Positions 1 through 8,796 of a stretch of 64,000 bases of DNA are shown here, one piece after another. The stretch is taken from positions 893,544-957,543 of the forward strand of contig NZ_JSZO01000001.1 of NCBI RefSeq assembly GCF_000801955.1, read 5' to 3'. Origin of the DNA: Ralstonia sp. A12. Lineage in GTDB: Bacteria > Pseudomonadota > Gammaproteobacteria > Burkholderiales > Burkholderiaceae. The notes beneath the pieces were generated by a model. That model saw only the letters and a list, made by a program, of their open reading frames with translations, made no database searches and was not told the origin of the DNA. How positions within the stretch are numbered: the first letter of the stretch is position 1; every line of letters starts with the position of its first letter. The position numbers were made by a program, and so were the translations under genes.

Positions 1-354
1 ACCGGCAGGCAAGCCGGTCAGATCAACGCGCGCGGTGAAGCCACTGGCTTCAGTGGCGGTCGGGCCGACGCGGCGCGCGACTTTCTTGAAAGCGGCGTCG
101 GTCGAATATTCAACGATCATGCGCGCAGCGCGATCAGTGCGGCTCCAGACGATGGCGCTGTCGGCGGTGATGTCGCCGCTCATCACGCCGCCGGACAGTT
201 GCGGGCGCAGGCGTTCGGACGTCACCACAGCCGGTGCAACGCCCTGGGCCAGCACATCGCCGATGCGCGAGCCGAGCAGCGCAGTGCCGCTGACAGAAAC
301 AAGACCCTTGATAAGCGTGCGGCGGTTCGGCTTGAAGATCGGCTGGTCGGACAT
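1..354 (-). CDS. PhoD-family alkaline phosphatase, N-terminal part (runs off the window)
   Basis: The 118 visible codons start at ATG 354 and run off the left edge without a stop. The N-terminus has a twin-arginine signal (RRTLIKG around residues 11-17) followed by a hydrophobic stretch and a likely cleavage site near LAQG. The next part (LRPQLSGGVMSGDITADSAI, then a bulky beta-rich stretch) is the PhoD N-terminal domain pattern. The family comprises Tat-exported phosphodiesterase/phosphomonoesterases that release phosphate from organic esters in the periplasm or outside the cell. The catalytic metallophosphatase domain lies outside the window, so activity cannot be judged. Confidence 0.8.
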   Translation of the reverse strand, partial: MSDQPIFKPNRRTLIKGLVSVSGTALLGSRIGDVLAQGVAPAVVTSERLRPQLSGGVMSGDITADSAIVWSRTDRAARMIVEYSTDAAFKKVARRVGPTATEASGFTARVDLTGLPAG

Positions 355-431
355 GATGTCTCTGCATGGCGGTGGTGAGGGTGCCGGCCAGCGTAAGGCG
401 GTTCCGTGACAGCCTTAGGTCACCTGCCGGG

Positions 432-929
432 TCACCCGCCCTCTTCCGTCACGTCGATGGCGAGCGTTTCCTTGATCTCTTCCATCACGATGTAGCTCTT
501 GGACTGCACCGCACCCGGAAGCTGCAGCAGGATGTCACCCAGCAGGCGCCGGTATTCGCCCATCTCGCGGATGCGCGCCTTGATGAGGTAATCGAAATCG
601 CCCGAGACGAGGTGGCACTCCAGCACCTCGGGAATGCGCAGCACTTCGCGCCGAAACTGCTCGAACATATTGCCCGCCTTGCTGCCCAGGCTGATTTCCA
701 CGAACACCAGCAGCGAGGCGCCCAGCATGGCCGGATTCAGTCGCGCGTAATAGCCGAGGATGAAGCCCTCGCGCTCCAGGCGTTTGACGCGCTCGATGCA
801 CGGCGTGATGGTCAGTCCGACGGCTTCGGACAGCTCCTTCATGGACAGCCGCCCGTCCTTTTGCAGCAGGTCGAGGATGCGGCGATCGAGCTTGTCGAGG
901 GCCCGGACGGGCTTGCGCTGGGTTCGCAT
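432..929 (-). CDS. Lrp/AsnC-family transcriptional regulator, divergent from dadA
   Basis: A 165-residue protein, the usual length for Lrp. It starts [19 protein letters not shown] at ATG 929. An N-terminal winged helix-turn-helix (about residues 10-70, including [11 protein letters not shown] and the recognition stretch [10 protein letters not shown]) is followed by a RAM/AsnC ligand-binding domain (about 75-155, with [12 protein letters not shown]). Family members sense amino acids such as leucine or alanine. It is transcribed away from dadA across a 122-bp gap carrying two inverted repeats, so it probably controls dadA and itself in response to alanine. That regulatory link is inferred from position. 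Confidence 0.93.
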   Translation of the reverse strand: MRTQRKPVRALDKLDRRILDLLQKDGRLSMKELSEAVGLTITPCIERVKRLEREGFILGYYARLNPAMLGASLLVFVEISLGSKAGNMFEQFRREVLRIPEVLECHLVSGDFDYLIKARIREMGEYRRLLGDILLQLPGAVQSKSYIVMEEIKETLAIDVTEEGG

Positions 930-962
930 GGTTAAAAACACCCCAAAATCGAAGTTGTTCCT

Positions 963-985
963 GTTTCTCGAAAATATACAGAAAC
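963..985. promoter_or_regulatory. AT-centred inverted repeat, candidate Lrp operator
   Basis: GTTTCT (963-968) is mirrored by AGAAAC (980-985) around an AT-rich 11-bp centre. Lrp-family sites are typically ~15-bp imperfect palindromes with an A/T-rich centre, and this one sits just upstream of the lrp-like gene. The assignment is inferred from position and shape only. Confidence 0.4.
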
Positions 986-1005
986 AATTGCTGGTGTTGT
1001 ACGAA

Positions 1006-1027
1006 TACGATAGCGACATCTATCGTA
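1006..1027. promoter_or_regulatory. Perfect inverted repeat upstream of dadA
   Basis: TACGATAG (1006-1013) and CTATCGTA (1020-1027) form a perfect 8-bp inverted repeat with a 6-bp spacer, 24 bp before the dadA ATG. It could bind a dimeric regulator such as the divergent Lrp protein, or form a 5' UTR stem in the dadA mRNA. The sequence does not decide between these. Confidence 0.45.
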
Positions 1028-1051
1028 AATGCATCTCCGGGGAGTATCACC

Positions 1052-2341
1052 ATGCGCGTGCTCGTTCTTGGCAGCGGTGTGATCGGCGTTACCAGCGCCT
1101 ACTACCTGGCCCGCGCGGGCCATGAAGTCACCGTCGTCGACCGCGAAGCCGGTCCGGCGTTGGAGACGAGTTTTGCCAACGCAGGTCAGATCTCGCCGGG
1201 CTACGCATCGCCGTGGGCTGCGCCAGGCGTGCCGCTCAAGGCCATCAAGTGGATGTTCCAGCAGCACGCGCCGCTCAGCATCCGCCCCGACGGCACGCTC
1301 TTCCAGCTCAAGTGGATGTGGCAGATGCTGCGCAACTGCGACGCCGCGAGCTACGCGCAAAACAAGGAACGGATGGTCCGCCTGGCTGAGTACAGCCGCG
1401 ACTGCATCCGCGACCTGCGCGCCGACACCGGCATTGCCTACGAAGGCCGCCAGCAAGGCACGCTGCAAATCTTCCGCACCCAGCAACAGCTCGACGGCGC
1501 CGCGAACGACATCGCCGTGCTCGAGCGCGCCGGCGTGCCCTACGAACTGCTTTCGCGCGAAGACCTCGTGCGCAGTGAACCAGGCCTGGCCTCGACCCGC
1601 CACAAGCTGGCCGGTGGCCTGCGCCTACCCAATGATGAAACGGGCGATTGCCAGCTCTTCACCACGCGCCTCGCCGCGATGGCTGAGAAGCTGGGCGTGC
1701 GCTTCCGTTTCAACAGCACCATCAACAGCCTGATCTTCAAGAATGACGCCGTGCGCGGCGCGCTGGTCGATGGGCAGCCGATCGACGCCGACCTCGTGGT
1801 CGTGGCGCTGGGCAGCTACAGCACGCCGTTCCTGAAGAACCTGGTGAACGTGCCGGTGTATCCACTCAAGGGCTTCTCGATCACCGTGCCGATGACGGAC
1901 GCGGCCAAGAGCCCCGTCTCCACCATCCTGGACGAGACCTACAAGGTGGCTGTGACGCGCTTTGACGACCGCATCCGCGTGGGCGGCATGGCGCAGATCG
2001 TCGGCTACGACAAGCGCCTGGACCCGGGCAAGCGCAACACGCTGGAGTTCGTCGTCAACGATCTGTTCCCGGGTGCCGGTGATGTGTCGCGCGCCTCGTT
2101 CTGGACTGGCCTGCGCCCGATGACGCCTGACGGCACGCCGATCGTCGGTCAGACGCCGGTGCGTGGCCTGTGGCTTAACACCGGCCACGGCACGCTGGGC
2201 TGGACCATGGCGTGCGGCTCGGGCAAGCTGCTGTCGGATCTGGTGTCGGGCCGCTCGCCTGCCATCCGTGCGGATGACCTGTCGGTGTATCGCTACATGG
2301 GCGGCGCCCCGACGCCGGCGACCAAGCCTGCGTTGGCCTGA
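1052..2341 (+). CDS. dadA: D-amino acid dehydrogenase, small subunit
   Basis: Flavoprotein that oxidatively deaminates D-amino acids, chiefly D-alanine to pyruvate, passing electrons to the respiratory chain at the inner membrane. The 429 residues begin with the FAD dinucleotide-binding motif GSGVIG (7-12) ending in acidic D30. A DAO-type fold follows, with the family signature [20 protein letters not shown] near residues 47-66 and a C-terminal FAD-contact segment [14 protein letters not shown]. Length matches DadA. The start is ATG 1052 with GGGGAG eight bases upstream. The divergent Lrp regulator suggests induction by alanine. A hairpin terminator follows directly. Confidence 0.95.
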   Translation: MRVLVLGSGVIGVTSAYYLARAGHEVTVVDREAGPALETSFANAGQISPGYASPWAAPGVPLKAIKWMFQQHAPLSIRPDGTLFQLKWMWQMLRNCDAASYAQNKERMVRLAEYSRDCIRDLRADTGIAYEGRQQGTLQIFRTQQQLDGAANDIAVLERAGVPYELLSREDLVRSEPGLASTRHKLAGGLRLPNDETGDCQLFTTRLAAMAEKLGVRFRFNSTINSLIFKNDAVRGALVDGQPIDADLVVVALGSYSTPFLKNLVNVPVYPLKGFSITVPMTDAAKSPVSTILDETYKVAVTRFDDRIRVGGMAQIVGYDKRLDPGKRNTLEFVVNDLFPGAGDVSRASFWTGLRPMTPDGTPIVGQTPVRGLWLNTGHGTLGWTMACGSGKLLSDLVSGRSPAIRADDLSVYRYMGGAPTPATKPALA

Positions 2342-2367
2342 TCGCCAACAGCTCCGCATCAACGAAG

Positions 2368-2395
2368 AAGGGAGGCCGAAGCCTCCCTTTCTTTT
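2368..2395 (+). terminator. Rho-independent terminator of dadA
   Basis: The stem AAGGGAGGC / GCCTCCCTT with a CGAA tetraloop is followed by a T-rich tail (TTCTTTTT), 27 bp after the dadA stop. The same hairpin core recurs after the P450 gene at 4879-4906. Confidence 0.85.
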
Positions 2396-2402
2396 TGCCT
2401 GC

Positions 2403-3326
2403 TCAAACCCAGAGCCGGTACGCCCAGAACGATTCGTCTTCGACAAAGCGTTCAACAAACTCGCTCGGTGAAAAACCCGTGATGCGCTTGGCCGTGCGGC
2501 TGAAATGTGCCTGGTCGGCAAACCCCTCATCCTGGGCCAGCGCGGCCCAATCGAACGGCAAGCCGGCTGCGTGCCGATCCATCGCGGCAAAGTAGACGCC
2601 TTCGGTCTTCACCAGCGCTTGCCACTCGCGCAAAGACCGTCCGCTGAAGGTCTTGATGCGTCGCTCCACTTGCCGCGGACTCTGTGTGCGCCGCCACTCA
2701 TGCGCCTGCCATGCCAGACGCTCCACCCAATGACGGCCGGCCCGGCGCATTGACGACATCACCGTACCCGGCCCCTGAAGCGCTTGCCAGCGCGCAGCCA
2801 GATGCTGCTCCAGTACGGCCAGCACGGCCGCATCGTCATGGGTGTCGAGCAACGCATCCAACAACGGCTGCCAGGCGGCACCCAGCACGGCATAGGCGTC
2901 GACAAAGCGGTCGGCTGCCACAGCCATGTCGACACCGAACAAGGTCTGCGCGACATCCGCCGTCAAGCAGATCATGCCACCCCGCCCGGTGGTCGGCGCC
3001 CAGCTCACCGTAGGCTGGGATTGGCTGCCCGACAGCACGACCGCCGCATCAAACGGCCGCCATTGCGGGCTGCCATCGGTGCGCTCGACAAGCCCCGCAT
3101 TGATGCCCTGAAACCACGACAGCGACACCATGGGCGACGCTGGGAAATGGGACAGGCGCTGCGCATCGGTCAACACAAAGCCGCGCGTGTCGCGGCAAAG
3201 AATGGCCACGATTGCGCCCTGCAAAGCCGGCGGCGCAAGATACAGGCGCGTAGCCGGTACGCGGCCATCGTGCATGACACGCGGCGCGCGTGCGAGGGGG
3301 TCTGGGCACTCAAATTGGGAGGACAT
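2403..3326 (-). CDS. AraC-family transcriptional regulator, divergent from P450
   Basis: A 307-residue protein from ATG 3326 (MSSQFECPDPL). The last ~100 residues form an AraC/XylS double helix-turn-helix (RRIKTFSGRSLREWQ, then the second helix pair in DEGFADQAHFSRTAKRITG and the ending GFSPSEFVERF). The ~200-residue N-terminal part is a sensor domain I cannot assign to a ligand. It is transcribed away from the cytochrome P450 gene across 114 bp and so probably regulates it. The 3' end faces the dadA terminator. Confidence 0.88.
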   Translation of the reverse strand: MSSQFECPDPLARAPRVMHDGRVPATRLYLAPPALQGAIVAILCRDTRGFVLTDAQRLSHFPASPMVSLSWFQGINAGLVERTDGSPQWRPFDAAVVLSGSQSQPTVSWAPTTGRGGMICLTADVAQTLFGVDMAVAADRFVDAYAVLGAAWQPLLDALLDTHDDAAVLAVLEQHLAARWQALQGPGTVMSSMRRAGRHWVERLAWQAHEWRRTQSPRQVERRIKTFSGRSLREWQALVKTEGVYFAAMDRHAAGLPFDWAALAQDEGFADQAHFSRTAKRITGFSPSEFVERFVEDESFWAYRLWV

Positions 3327-3440
3327 GGCGGCGCAGTATAGGCAGGCGCCACAAACGTGTCGATGTCGTTTGCGTTCAAGACAGGTCACGCCGCCAAGCG
3401 AACAATGCCAGGCATGCCCAGATGCACCTAGAGACCCCAA

Positions 3441-4859
3441 ATGAATCCGACCACTTCCGGCCAATGCCCCTTCCACACGAAGGACGCATCGTCCGCACCT
3501 GCCGGCCATCCGCCCGGTGTATGGCCGCCGGGCCCCTCCACCGCGCTGACTGGCTGGAGCCTGCTCGCCCGCATGTCGCGTGACTTGCTGGGTACGTTAG
3601 CGACGTGGCAACGCGAGTTCGGCGATGTCGTGCATCTGCGCTTCTGGCCCGAACACGAAATCGTCGTTACCGACCCAACACTCGCGCGCGAACTGCTGGT
3701 GACGCATCACGATGCGCTGGTCCGCTGGGAACGCGGCATGCACGTGTTCGCCCAGTTACACGGCCACAGCGTGCTCATTGCCGAAGGCGAAGCCTGGCGC
3801 GGCAAACGACACACCTTGCAACCGAGTTTCTCCCCCAAGGCCGTCCAGGCTTTCGTGCCCACCATCGCCGCTGCCACGGAGAAAGCGCTCGCACAGTGGC
3901 CAGAACACGATGCGCGCTGGCCGATGGAAAGCGCGATCACCTCGCTGACCATGGACGTCATCACGCGGATGATGTTCTCGAGCGAAATCGGCGAGGAGGC
4001 GCGCACCGCGGAACAGGCCATCCGCGTTGTCGGTGCCGCTGCCAACGCGGAGTTCTACTGGCCCGCAAGCTGGCCGGACTGGGCACCCTGGAAGCGCAAG
4101 AAACGGCGTGCCCTGGCGGAACTGCATGGCCTGATCGATCACCACCTGCAAGCACGGTTGGCCCAGCCAGAAAACGCCTGGCCCGACGATTTACTGACCC
4201 GCTTGCTGCAACTGCACCGGGATGACCTCGCCGCATGGCCGCAGCACGCCGTGCGCGACGAATGCATGACCGCGTTCCTGGCGGGGCACGAAACCACAGC
4301 CGCCACGCTGATCTGGTGGGCCTGGTGCATGGCATCCAACCCGGCTGCACAGGCCATTGCACGCGAAGAAGTCCGACAAACGCTGCAGGGCCGCGCACCA
4401 AGCCCCGACACACTGGCTTCGCTGCCCTACCTCACGCAGACGATCAAGGAGACGCTGCGCCTCTACCCGGCTGCACCAGTACTCGTCAGCCGGCGAAGCA
4501 CCCGGCCCATCACCTTGGGTGTGTGGCAATTGCCTGCGCGCACCATGTTCCTGATTCCGGTGCAAGTGATGCACCACGACCCGCGCTGGTTCCCCGAGCC
4601 GCTGGCGTTCCGCCCGGAACGCTTTGCGCTCGATGCCCTAGAGCTGCCACGCGCACGCGGTGCCTACCTACCCTTTGGCACCGGCCCGCGCGTCTGCCTT
4701 GGGCAACATCTGGCCATGTCCGAGATGACGGTGATTGCCGCAATGCTGCTGCAGCGTTTCACGTTGTCGGTGCCGGATAACATGCATGCCCCGCGCCCGG
4801 TGATGAACGTCACGTTGCGGCCGGACCAACCGCTGCACCTGGCAATCACGCCCATCTGA
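3441..4859 (+). CDS. Cytochrome P450
   Basis: A 472-residue soluble bacterial P450, a heme-thiolate monooxygenase. Visible hallmarks are the I-helix oxygen-activation motif AGHETTA near residue 281, the ExxR motif in KETLRLYP near 337, and the heme loop FGTGPRVCLGQHLA with the thiolate ligand Cys419. There is no membrane anchor, and the N-terminus is proline-rich. No ferredoxin or reductase gene lies beside it, so electrons must come from elsewhere or from a broad-specificity partner. The sequence resembles the fatty-acid/terpene-type (CYP102/CYP4-like) P450s, but the substrate is not determinable here. The divergent AraC gene suggests inducible expression. Confidence 0.93.
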   Translation: MNPTTSGQCPFHTKDASSAPAGHPPGVWPPGPSTALTGWSLLARMSRDLLGTLATWQREFGDVVHLRFWPEHEIVVTDPTLARELLVTHHDALVRWERGMHVFAQLHGHSVLIAEGEAWRGKRHTLQPSFSPKAVQAFVPTIAAATEKALAQWPEHDARWPMESAITSLTMDVITRMMFSSEIGEEARTAEQAIRVVGAAANAEFYWPASWPDWAPWKRKKRRALAELHGLIDHHLQARLAQPENAWPDDLLTRLLQLHRDDLAAWPQHAVRDECMTAFLAGHETTAATLIWWAWCMASNPAAQAIAREEVRQTLQGRAPSPDTLASLPYLTQTIKETLRLYPAAPVLVSRRSTRPITLGVWQLPARTMFLIPVQVMHHDPRWFPEPLAFRPERFALDALELPRARGAYLPFGTGPRVCLGQHLAMSEMTVIAAMLLQRFTLSVPDNMHAPRPVMNVTLRPDQPLHLAITPI

Positions 4860-4878
4860 CGTCAGCAACGCACCAACA

Positions 4879-4906
4879 AAAAGGGAGGCCGAAGCCTCCC
4901 CCTTTT
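4879..4906. terminator. Bidirectional terminator between P450 and acyl-CoA dehydrogenase
   Basis: AAAAAGGGAGGC-CGAA-GCCTCCCCCTTTT has a T-run on both strands and lies in the 65-bp tail-to-tail gap between the P450 gene and the minus-strand acyl-CoA dehydrogenase. It shares its hairpin core with the terminator at 2368-2395. Confidence 0.85.
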
Positions 4907-4924
4907 CATGTCCGTCGATACGGC

Positions 4925-6709
4925 TTAGAACTGCACTTCCGGCACCGCGCCGATCGTTTCACCACCCGTCAGCACGCTCTGCGCAATGCCCGGCGCCTGC
5001 GTGAGCAGCACGTCGGCAAACACGCGTGCCGTGGCGATCTTCGCGCCGTAGAAGTTCGGGTCTTCGCTCTCGCGATCAATGGCCACCAGCAGCGCACGCG
5101 CCATCTGCCAACCCGACAGCACGATGCCGCACAGGCGCAGATACGGCACGCTGCCCGCAAACACAGCGTTCGGCTGCGCCTTGGTTTGTGCAACCACGAA
5201 GCGCACCACCGATTCCATCGCCTCGCGGCCCGCTGCCAGGCGCACACGCATCGCCTCACAGTGCGCACCGCCCTTGGCGGCCAGCGCGGCTTCCACCTTG
5301 GCGATCTCCGCGCAGATGCCCAGTGCCACGGCGCCGCCATCACGCACCGTCTTGCGGCCGATCAGGTCGTTGGCCTGGATGGCCGTGGTGCCTTCGTAGA
5401 TCGGCAGGATGCGCGCGTCGCGGTAGTACTGCGCGGCGCCCGTCTCTTCGATGAAGCCCATGCCGCCGTGCACCTGCACGCCCAGGCTCGTCACGTCGAT
5501 CGACATTTCGGTGCTCCAGCCCTTCACGACCGGCACCAGGAACTCGTACAGCGCTTCGTTCTGCTTGCGCGCAGCGTCATCGGCGGCGTGGTGACCAGCA
5601 TCGCACGCAGCGGCGGCCACATAAGCCAGCGCGCGAGCGCCTTCAGTCATGGCGCGCATCGTCAGCAGCATGCGCTTGACGTCCGGGTGATGAATGATCG
5701 CAACGGCCTTGCCTGCGGAACCATCTACCGGGCGGCTCTGCACGCGCTCGCGCGCGTAGGCGACAGCCTTCTGATACGCGCGCTCCGACACGCCAATGCC
5801 CTGCATGCCCACCGCATAGCGCGCGGCGTTCATCATGATGAACATGTATTCCAGGCCGCGGTTTTCTTCGCCGACCAGCGTGCCGATGGCACCGCCGTTA
5901 TCGCCGAACTGCAGCACCGCTGTCGGGCTCGCCTTGATGCCGAGCTTGTGCTCGATCGACACGCAATGCGCATCGTTGCGCGCGCCCAGCGAGCCGTCTG
6001 CATTGACCATGAACTTCGGCACCACGAACAGCGAGATCCCCTTCACGCCTTCCGGTGCCCCCGGCGTACGCGCCAGCACGAGGTGGACGATGTTCTCGGC
6101 CATGTCGTGCTCGCCCCAGGTGATGAAGATCTTCGTGCCGAAGATCTTGAACGTGCCGTCGCCCACCGGCTCGGCGCGCGTGCGCACGAGTGCCAGGTCG
6201 GAGCCGGCCTGCGGCTCGGTCAGGTTCATCGTGCCGGTCCACTCGCCCGAGATGAGCTTGGGCACGAACAGCTGCTTCTGCTCTTCGGTGCCGGCCGTGA
6301 GCAGGGCCTCGATAGCGCCGTCAGTCAGCAGCGGGCACAGCGCGAACGACAGGTTGGCCGCGTTCAGCATCTCGATACACGCCGTGGCGATCAGCTTGGG
6401 CAAACCCTGGCCGCCGTATTCGAGCGGGTGCTGCACGCCTTGCCAGCCGCCCTGGCCGAACTGCGCAAAGGCCTCCTTGAAGCCGGCAGTGGCCGTGACG
6501 ACGCCGTCCTTCCAGCTGCTCGGGTTGCGGTCGCCTTCCACATTGAGGGGAGCCACAACTTCACCGGTAAAGCGCGCGCTTTCTTCCAGCACGGCCTGTG
6601 CGGTGTCGGCGGTGGCATCTTCAAAGCCGGGCAGCTTGGCGACGTTGTCCAGGCCGGCAAGTTCGTTCATCACGAACAGCATGTCCTTGACTGGGGCTTG
6701 ATAGGTCAT
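4925..6709 (-). CDS. Acyl-CoA dehydrogenase, long C-terminal-domain type
   Basis: A 594-residue FAD enzyme of the ~600-residue acyl-CoA dehydrogenase group, which carries an extra C-terminal domain. It catalyses alpha,beta-dehydrogenation of an acyl-CoA in beta-oxidation and donates electrons to ETF. The middle contains LTEPQAGSDLALVRTRAEP (substrate/FAD-binding middle-domain signature), and YEGTTAIQANDL near residue 436 corresponds to the catalytic-base region of this subgroup. The start at ATG 6709 (MTYQAPVKDMLF) has GGAG six bases upstream. It follows etfBA on the same strand but is separated from etfA by a terminator hairpin, so it probably has its own promoter as well. Chain-length specificity is unknown. 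Confidence 0.92.
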   Translation of the reverse strand: MTYQAPVKDMLFVMNELAGLDNVAKLPGFEDATADTAQAVLEESARFTGEVVAPLNVEGDRNPSSWKDGVVTATAGFKEAFAQFGQGGWQGVQHPLEYGGQGLPKLIATACIEMLNAANLSFALCPLLTDGAIEALLTAGTEEQKQLFVPKLISGEWTGTMNLTEPQAGSDLALVRTRAEPVGDGTFKIFGTKIFITWGEHDMAENIVHLVLARTPGAPEGVKGISLFVVPKFMVNADGSLGARNDAHCVSIEHKLGIKASPTAVLQFGDNGGAIGTLVGEENRGLEYMFIMMNAARYAVGMQGIGVSERAYQKAVAYARERVQSRPVDGSAGKAVAIIHHPDVKRMLLTMRAMTEGARALAYVAAAACDAGHHAADDAARKQNEALYEFLVPVVKGWSTEMSIDVTSLGVQVHGGMGFIEETGAAQYYRDARILPIYEGTTAIQANDLIGRKTVRDGGAVALGICAEIAKVEAALAAKGGAHCEAMRVRLAAGREAMESVVRFVVAQTKAQPNAVFAGSVPYLRLCGIVLSGWQMARALLVAIDRESEDPNFYGAKIATARVFADVLLTQAPGIAQSVLTGGETIGAVPEVQF

Positions 6710-6794
6710 GTCTCTCTCCAATGCTTCGTTAAGTGCGATCAGGACAGTTCGTCACCGGGGTGCATGACACGCTCTCCTGATGGCGCTCGCGTAT

Positions 6795-6830
6795 AAAAAA
6801 GCCGTTTCCAAACAGGTCGGAAACGGCTTT
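6795..6830 (-). terminator. Rho-independent terminator after etfA
   Basis: Read on the minus strand, AAAGCCGTTTCC pairs with GGAAACGGCTTT and a TTTTTT run follows. It lies 47 bp downstream of the etfA stop and 85 bp before the acyl-CoA dehydrogenase start. Confidence 0.85.
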
Positions 6831-6877
6831 GCGTGGGGCGTTGCATGCGTCTCGAATGAAACGCATGCGCGGTTCGA

Positions 6878-7813
6878 TCAGCCCAGTGCGCTCACCAACT
6901 CCGGCACCACCGTGTTCAGGTCGCCCACAAGGCCGTAGTCGGCCACCTGGAAGATCGGCGCCTCCGGATCCTTGTTGATCGCAACGATCACCTTGGAATC
7001 CTTCATGCCAGCCAGATGCTGGATCGCGCCCGAGATACCGACGGCGATGTACAACTGCGGCGCGACGATCTTGCCGGTCTGGCCAACCTGGTAGTCGTTC
7101 GGCACGAAGCCGGCGTCCACGGCCGCACGCGAGGCACCCAGTGCAGCGCCCAGCTTGTCGGCCAGCGGCGTCAACACCTTGGTGTAGTTCTCGCCCGAGC
7201 CCACGCCACGGCCACCCGACACGATGATCTTGGCGGCGGTCAGTTCCGGGCGGTCGCTCTTCGTCACTTCGCGCGAGACGAACTGCGAGATGCCGGCGTC
7301 AGCCACGGCGGTCAGGTTTTCGGTAGCAGCCGAGCCGCCGGTGGTGGCAGCGGCGTCGAACGCCGTACCACGCACAGTGATCACCTTGACCTTGTCGGCC
7401 GATTGCACGGTGGCGATCGCGTTGCCGGCGTAGATCGGGCGCTCGAAGGTGTCCGGGCCGTCGACCTTGGTGATGTCGGACAGTTGGGCCACGTCCAGCT
7501 TGGCGGCCACGCGCGGCAGGATGTTCTTGCCGTAGGCGGTGGCGGGCGCCAGGATGTGGCTGTAGTTACCGGCAATGGCCAGGGCCTGCTCGGCGACGTT
7601 CTCGGCCAGGCCATCGGCAAACTGGGGCGCGTCGGCCACCAGCACCTTGGCAACGCCGGCGATCTGCGCAGCGGCTTGTGCAGCGGCGCCGCAGCCAGCG
7701 CCGGCCACCAGCACGTGGACGTCGCCGCCGCATTGGGCGGCTGCCGTCACGGCGTTCAGCGTCGCGGCCTTGATGGATTGGTTGTCGTGTTCAGCAATTA
7801 CGAGTGCGGTCAT
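6878..7813 (-). CDS. etfA: Electron transfer flavoprotein alpha subunit
   Basis: A 311-residue subunit of the ETF heterodimer, which carries electrons from acyl-CoA and related dehydrogenases to ETF-ubiquinone oxidoreductase. The C-terminal FAD-binding domain shows the family signature, from [11 protein letters not shown] through [16 protein letters not shown] and [17 protein letters not shown] to [19 protein letters not shown]. Length is normal. It sits 53 bp downstream of etfB in a two-gene operon closed by a terminator. The neighbouring acyl-CoA dehydrogenase is a plausible electron donor. Confidence 0.97.
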   Translation of the reverse strand: MTALVIAEHDNQSIKAATLNAVTAAAQCGGDVHVLVAGAGCGAAAQAAAQIAGVAKVLVADAPQFADGLAENVAEQALAIAGNYSHILAPATAYGKNILPRVAAKLDVAQLSDITKVDGPDTFERPIYAGNAIATVQSADKVKVITVRGTAFDAAATTGGSAATENLTAVADAGISQFVSREVTKSDRPELTAAKIIVSGGRGVGSGENYTKVLTPLADKLGAALGASRAAVDAGFVPNDYQVGQTGKIVAPQLYIAVGISGAIQHLAGMKDSKVIVAINKDPEAPIFQVADYGLVGDLNTVVPELVSALG

Positions 7814-7866
7814 CTTGATCTGCCTATTCGGTGTGCTTGAAGTTGCGTGCAGTAACGGATGACCGC

Positions 7867-8616
7867 TTACAGCACCTTGGCTTCGGTCTTGAGCTTGGCG
7901 ACCAGCGTGGCCACATCGGGCACCATCACGCCGGCGCTGCGCTTGGCGGGCTCAACCACCTTCAGCGTCTTCAGGCGCGGTGCAACGTCCACACCCAGGT
8001 CTTCCGGCTTGACCGTGTCGAGCTGCTTCTTCTTCGCCTTCATGATGTTCGGCAGCGTCACGTAGCGCGGCTCGTTCAGGCGCAGGTCGGTGGTGACCAC
8101 GGCCGGCAGCTTGACCGACAGGGTTTCCAGACCGCCGTCCACTTCACGGGTAACCGAAGCCTTGCCGTCGGCAACCTGCACCTTCGAGGCGAACGTGGCT
8201 TGCGGCAGGCCGGCGAGCGCAGCCAGCATCTGGCCAGTCTGGTTAGCGTCGTCGTCGATTGCCTGCTTGCCCAGGATGATCAGTTGCGGCTGTTCCTTGT
8301 CGACCAGCGCCTTGAGCAGCTTGGCCACAGCCAGCGGCTGCAGCTCTTCGTTGGTTTCGACCAGGATGCCGCGGTCGGCACCAATGGCCATGGCGGTGCG
8401 CAGGGTTTCCTGGCACTGCGTCACGCCGCACGATACGGCGATCACTTCGGTAGCAACGCCCGCTTCTTTCAGACGGACCGCCTCTTCCACGGCGATTTCG
8501 TCGAACGGGTTCATGCTCATCTTGACGTTGGCAAGATCGACACCGCTACCGTCCGTCTTCACGCGAACCTTCACGTTGTAATCGATCACGCGCTTGACTG
8601 CGACCAGGACTTTCAT
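7867..8616 (-). CDS. etfB: Electron transfer flavoprotein beta subunit
   Basis: A 249-residue ETF beta subunit, first gene of etfBA, starting [19 protein letters not shown] at ATG 8616. The stretch [19 protein letters not shown] and the conserved AMP-binding loop ending in [16 protein letters not shown] mark the family. The C-terminal [20 protein letters not shown] is the signature by which beta subunits contact the dehydrogenase partner. Length is normal and no defects are visible. Confidence 0.97.
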   Translation of the reverse strand: MKVLVAVKRVIDYNVKVRVKTDGSGVDLANVKMSMNPFDEIAVEEAVRLKEAGVATEVIAVSCGVTQCQETLRTAMAIGADRGILVETNEELQPLAVAKLLKALVDKEQPQLIILGKQAIDDDANQTGQMLAALAGLPQATFASKVQVADGKASVTREVDGGLETLSVKLPAVVTTDLRLNEPRYVTLPNIMKAKKKQLDTVKPEDLGVDVAPRLKTLKVVEPAKRSAGVMVPDVATLVAKLKTEAKVL

Positions 8617-8723
8617 GCGCTCACTCCACTCATTAATAAGACATTTGTTACAAGACGCCGGCCATTATAAGGGTGGTCGGTCGCTCGCGTTAAATTTCCG
8701 AACGGTCGTGCTATTTTAACCGT

Positions 8724-8760
8724 GAAAAATTGCCGGACACCAGTCAAACGTCCGGCAATT
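8724..8760 (-). terminator. Rho-independent terminator of metNIQ
   Basis: On the minus strand, AATTGCCGGAC pairs with GTCCGGCAATT and is followed by TTTTT. It begins 36 bp past the metQ stop codon, ahead of the etfB promoter region. Confidence 0.85.
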
Positions 8761-8796
8761 CGTTGGGGAAAACCCTCTAACTGTGTGTAAACGTGC

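Noticed and set aside
5186..6796. Long open frame opposite the acyl-CoA dehydrogenase
   Set aside because: It is antisense to a strongly supported gene, rich in H/R/Q as expected for a high-GC shadow frame, and lacks a ribosome site or domain.
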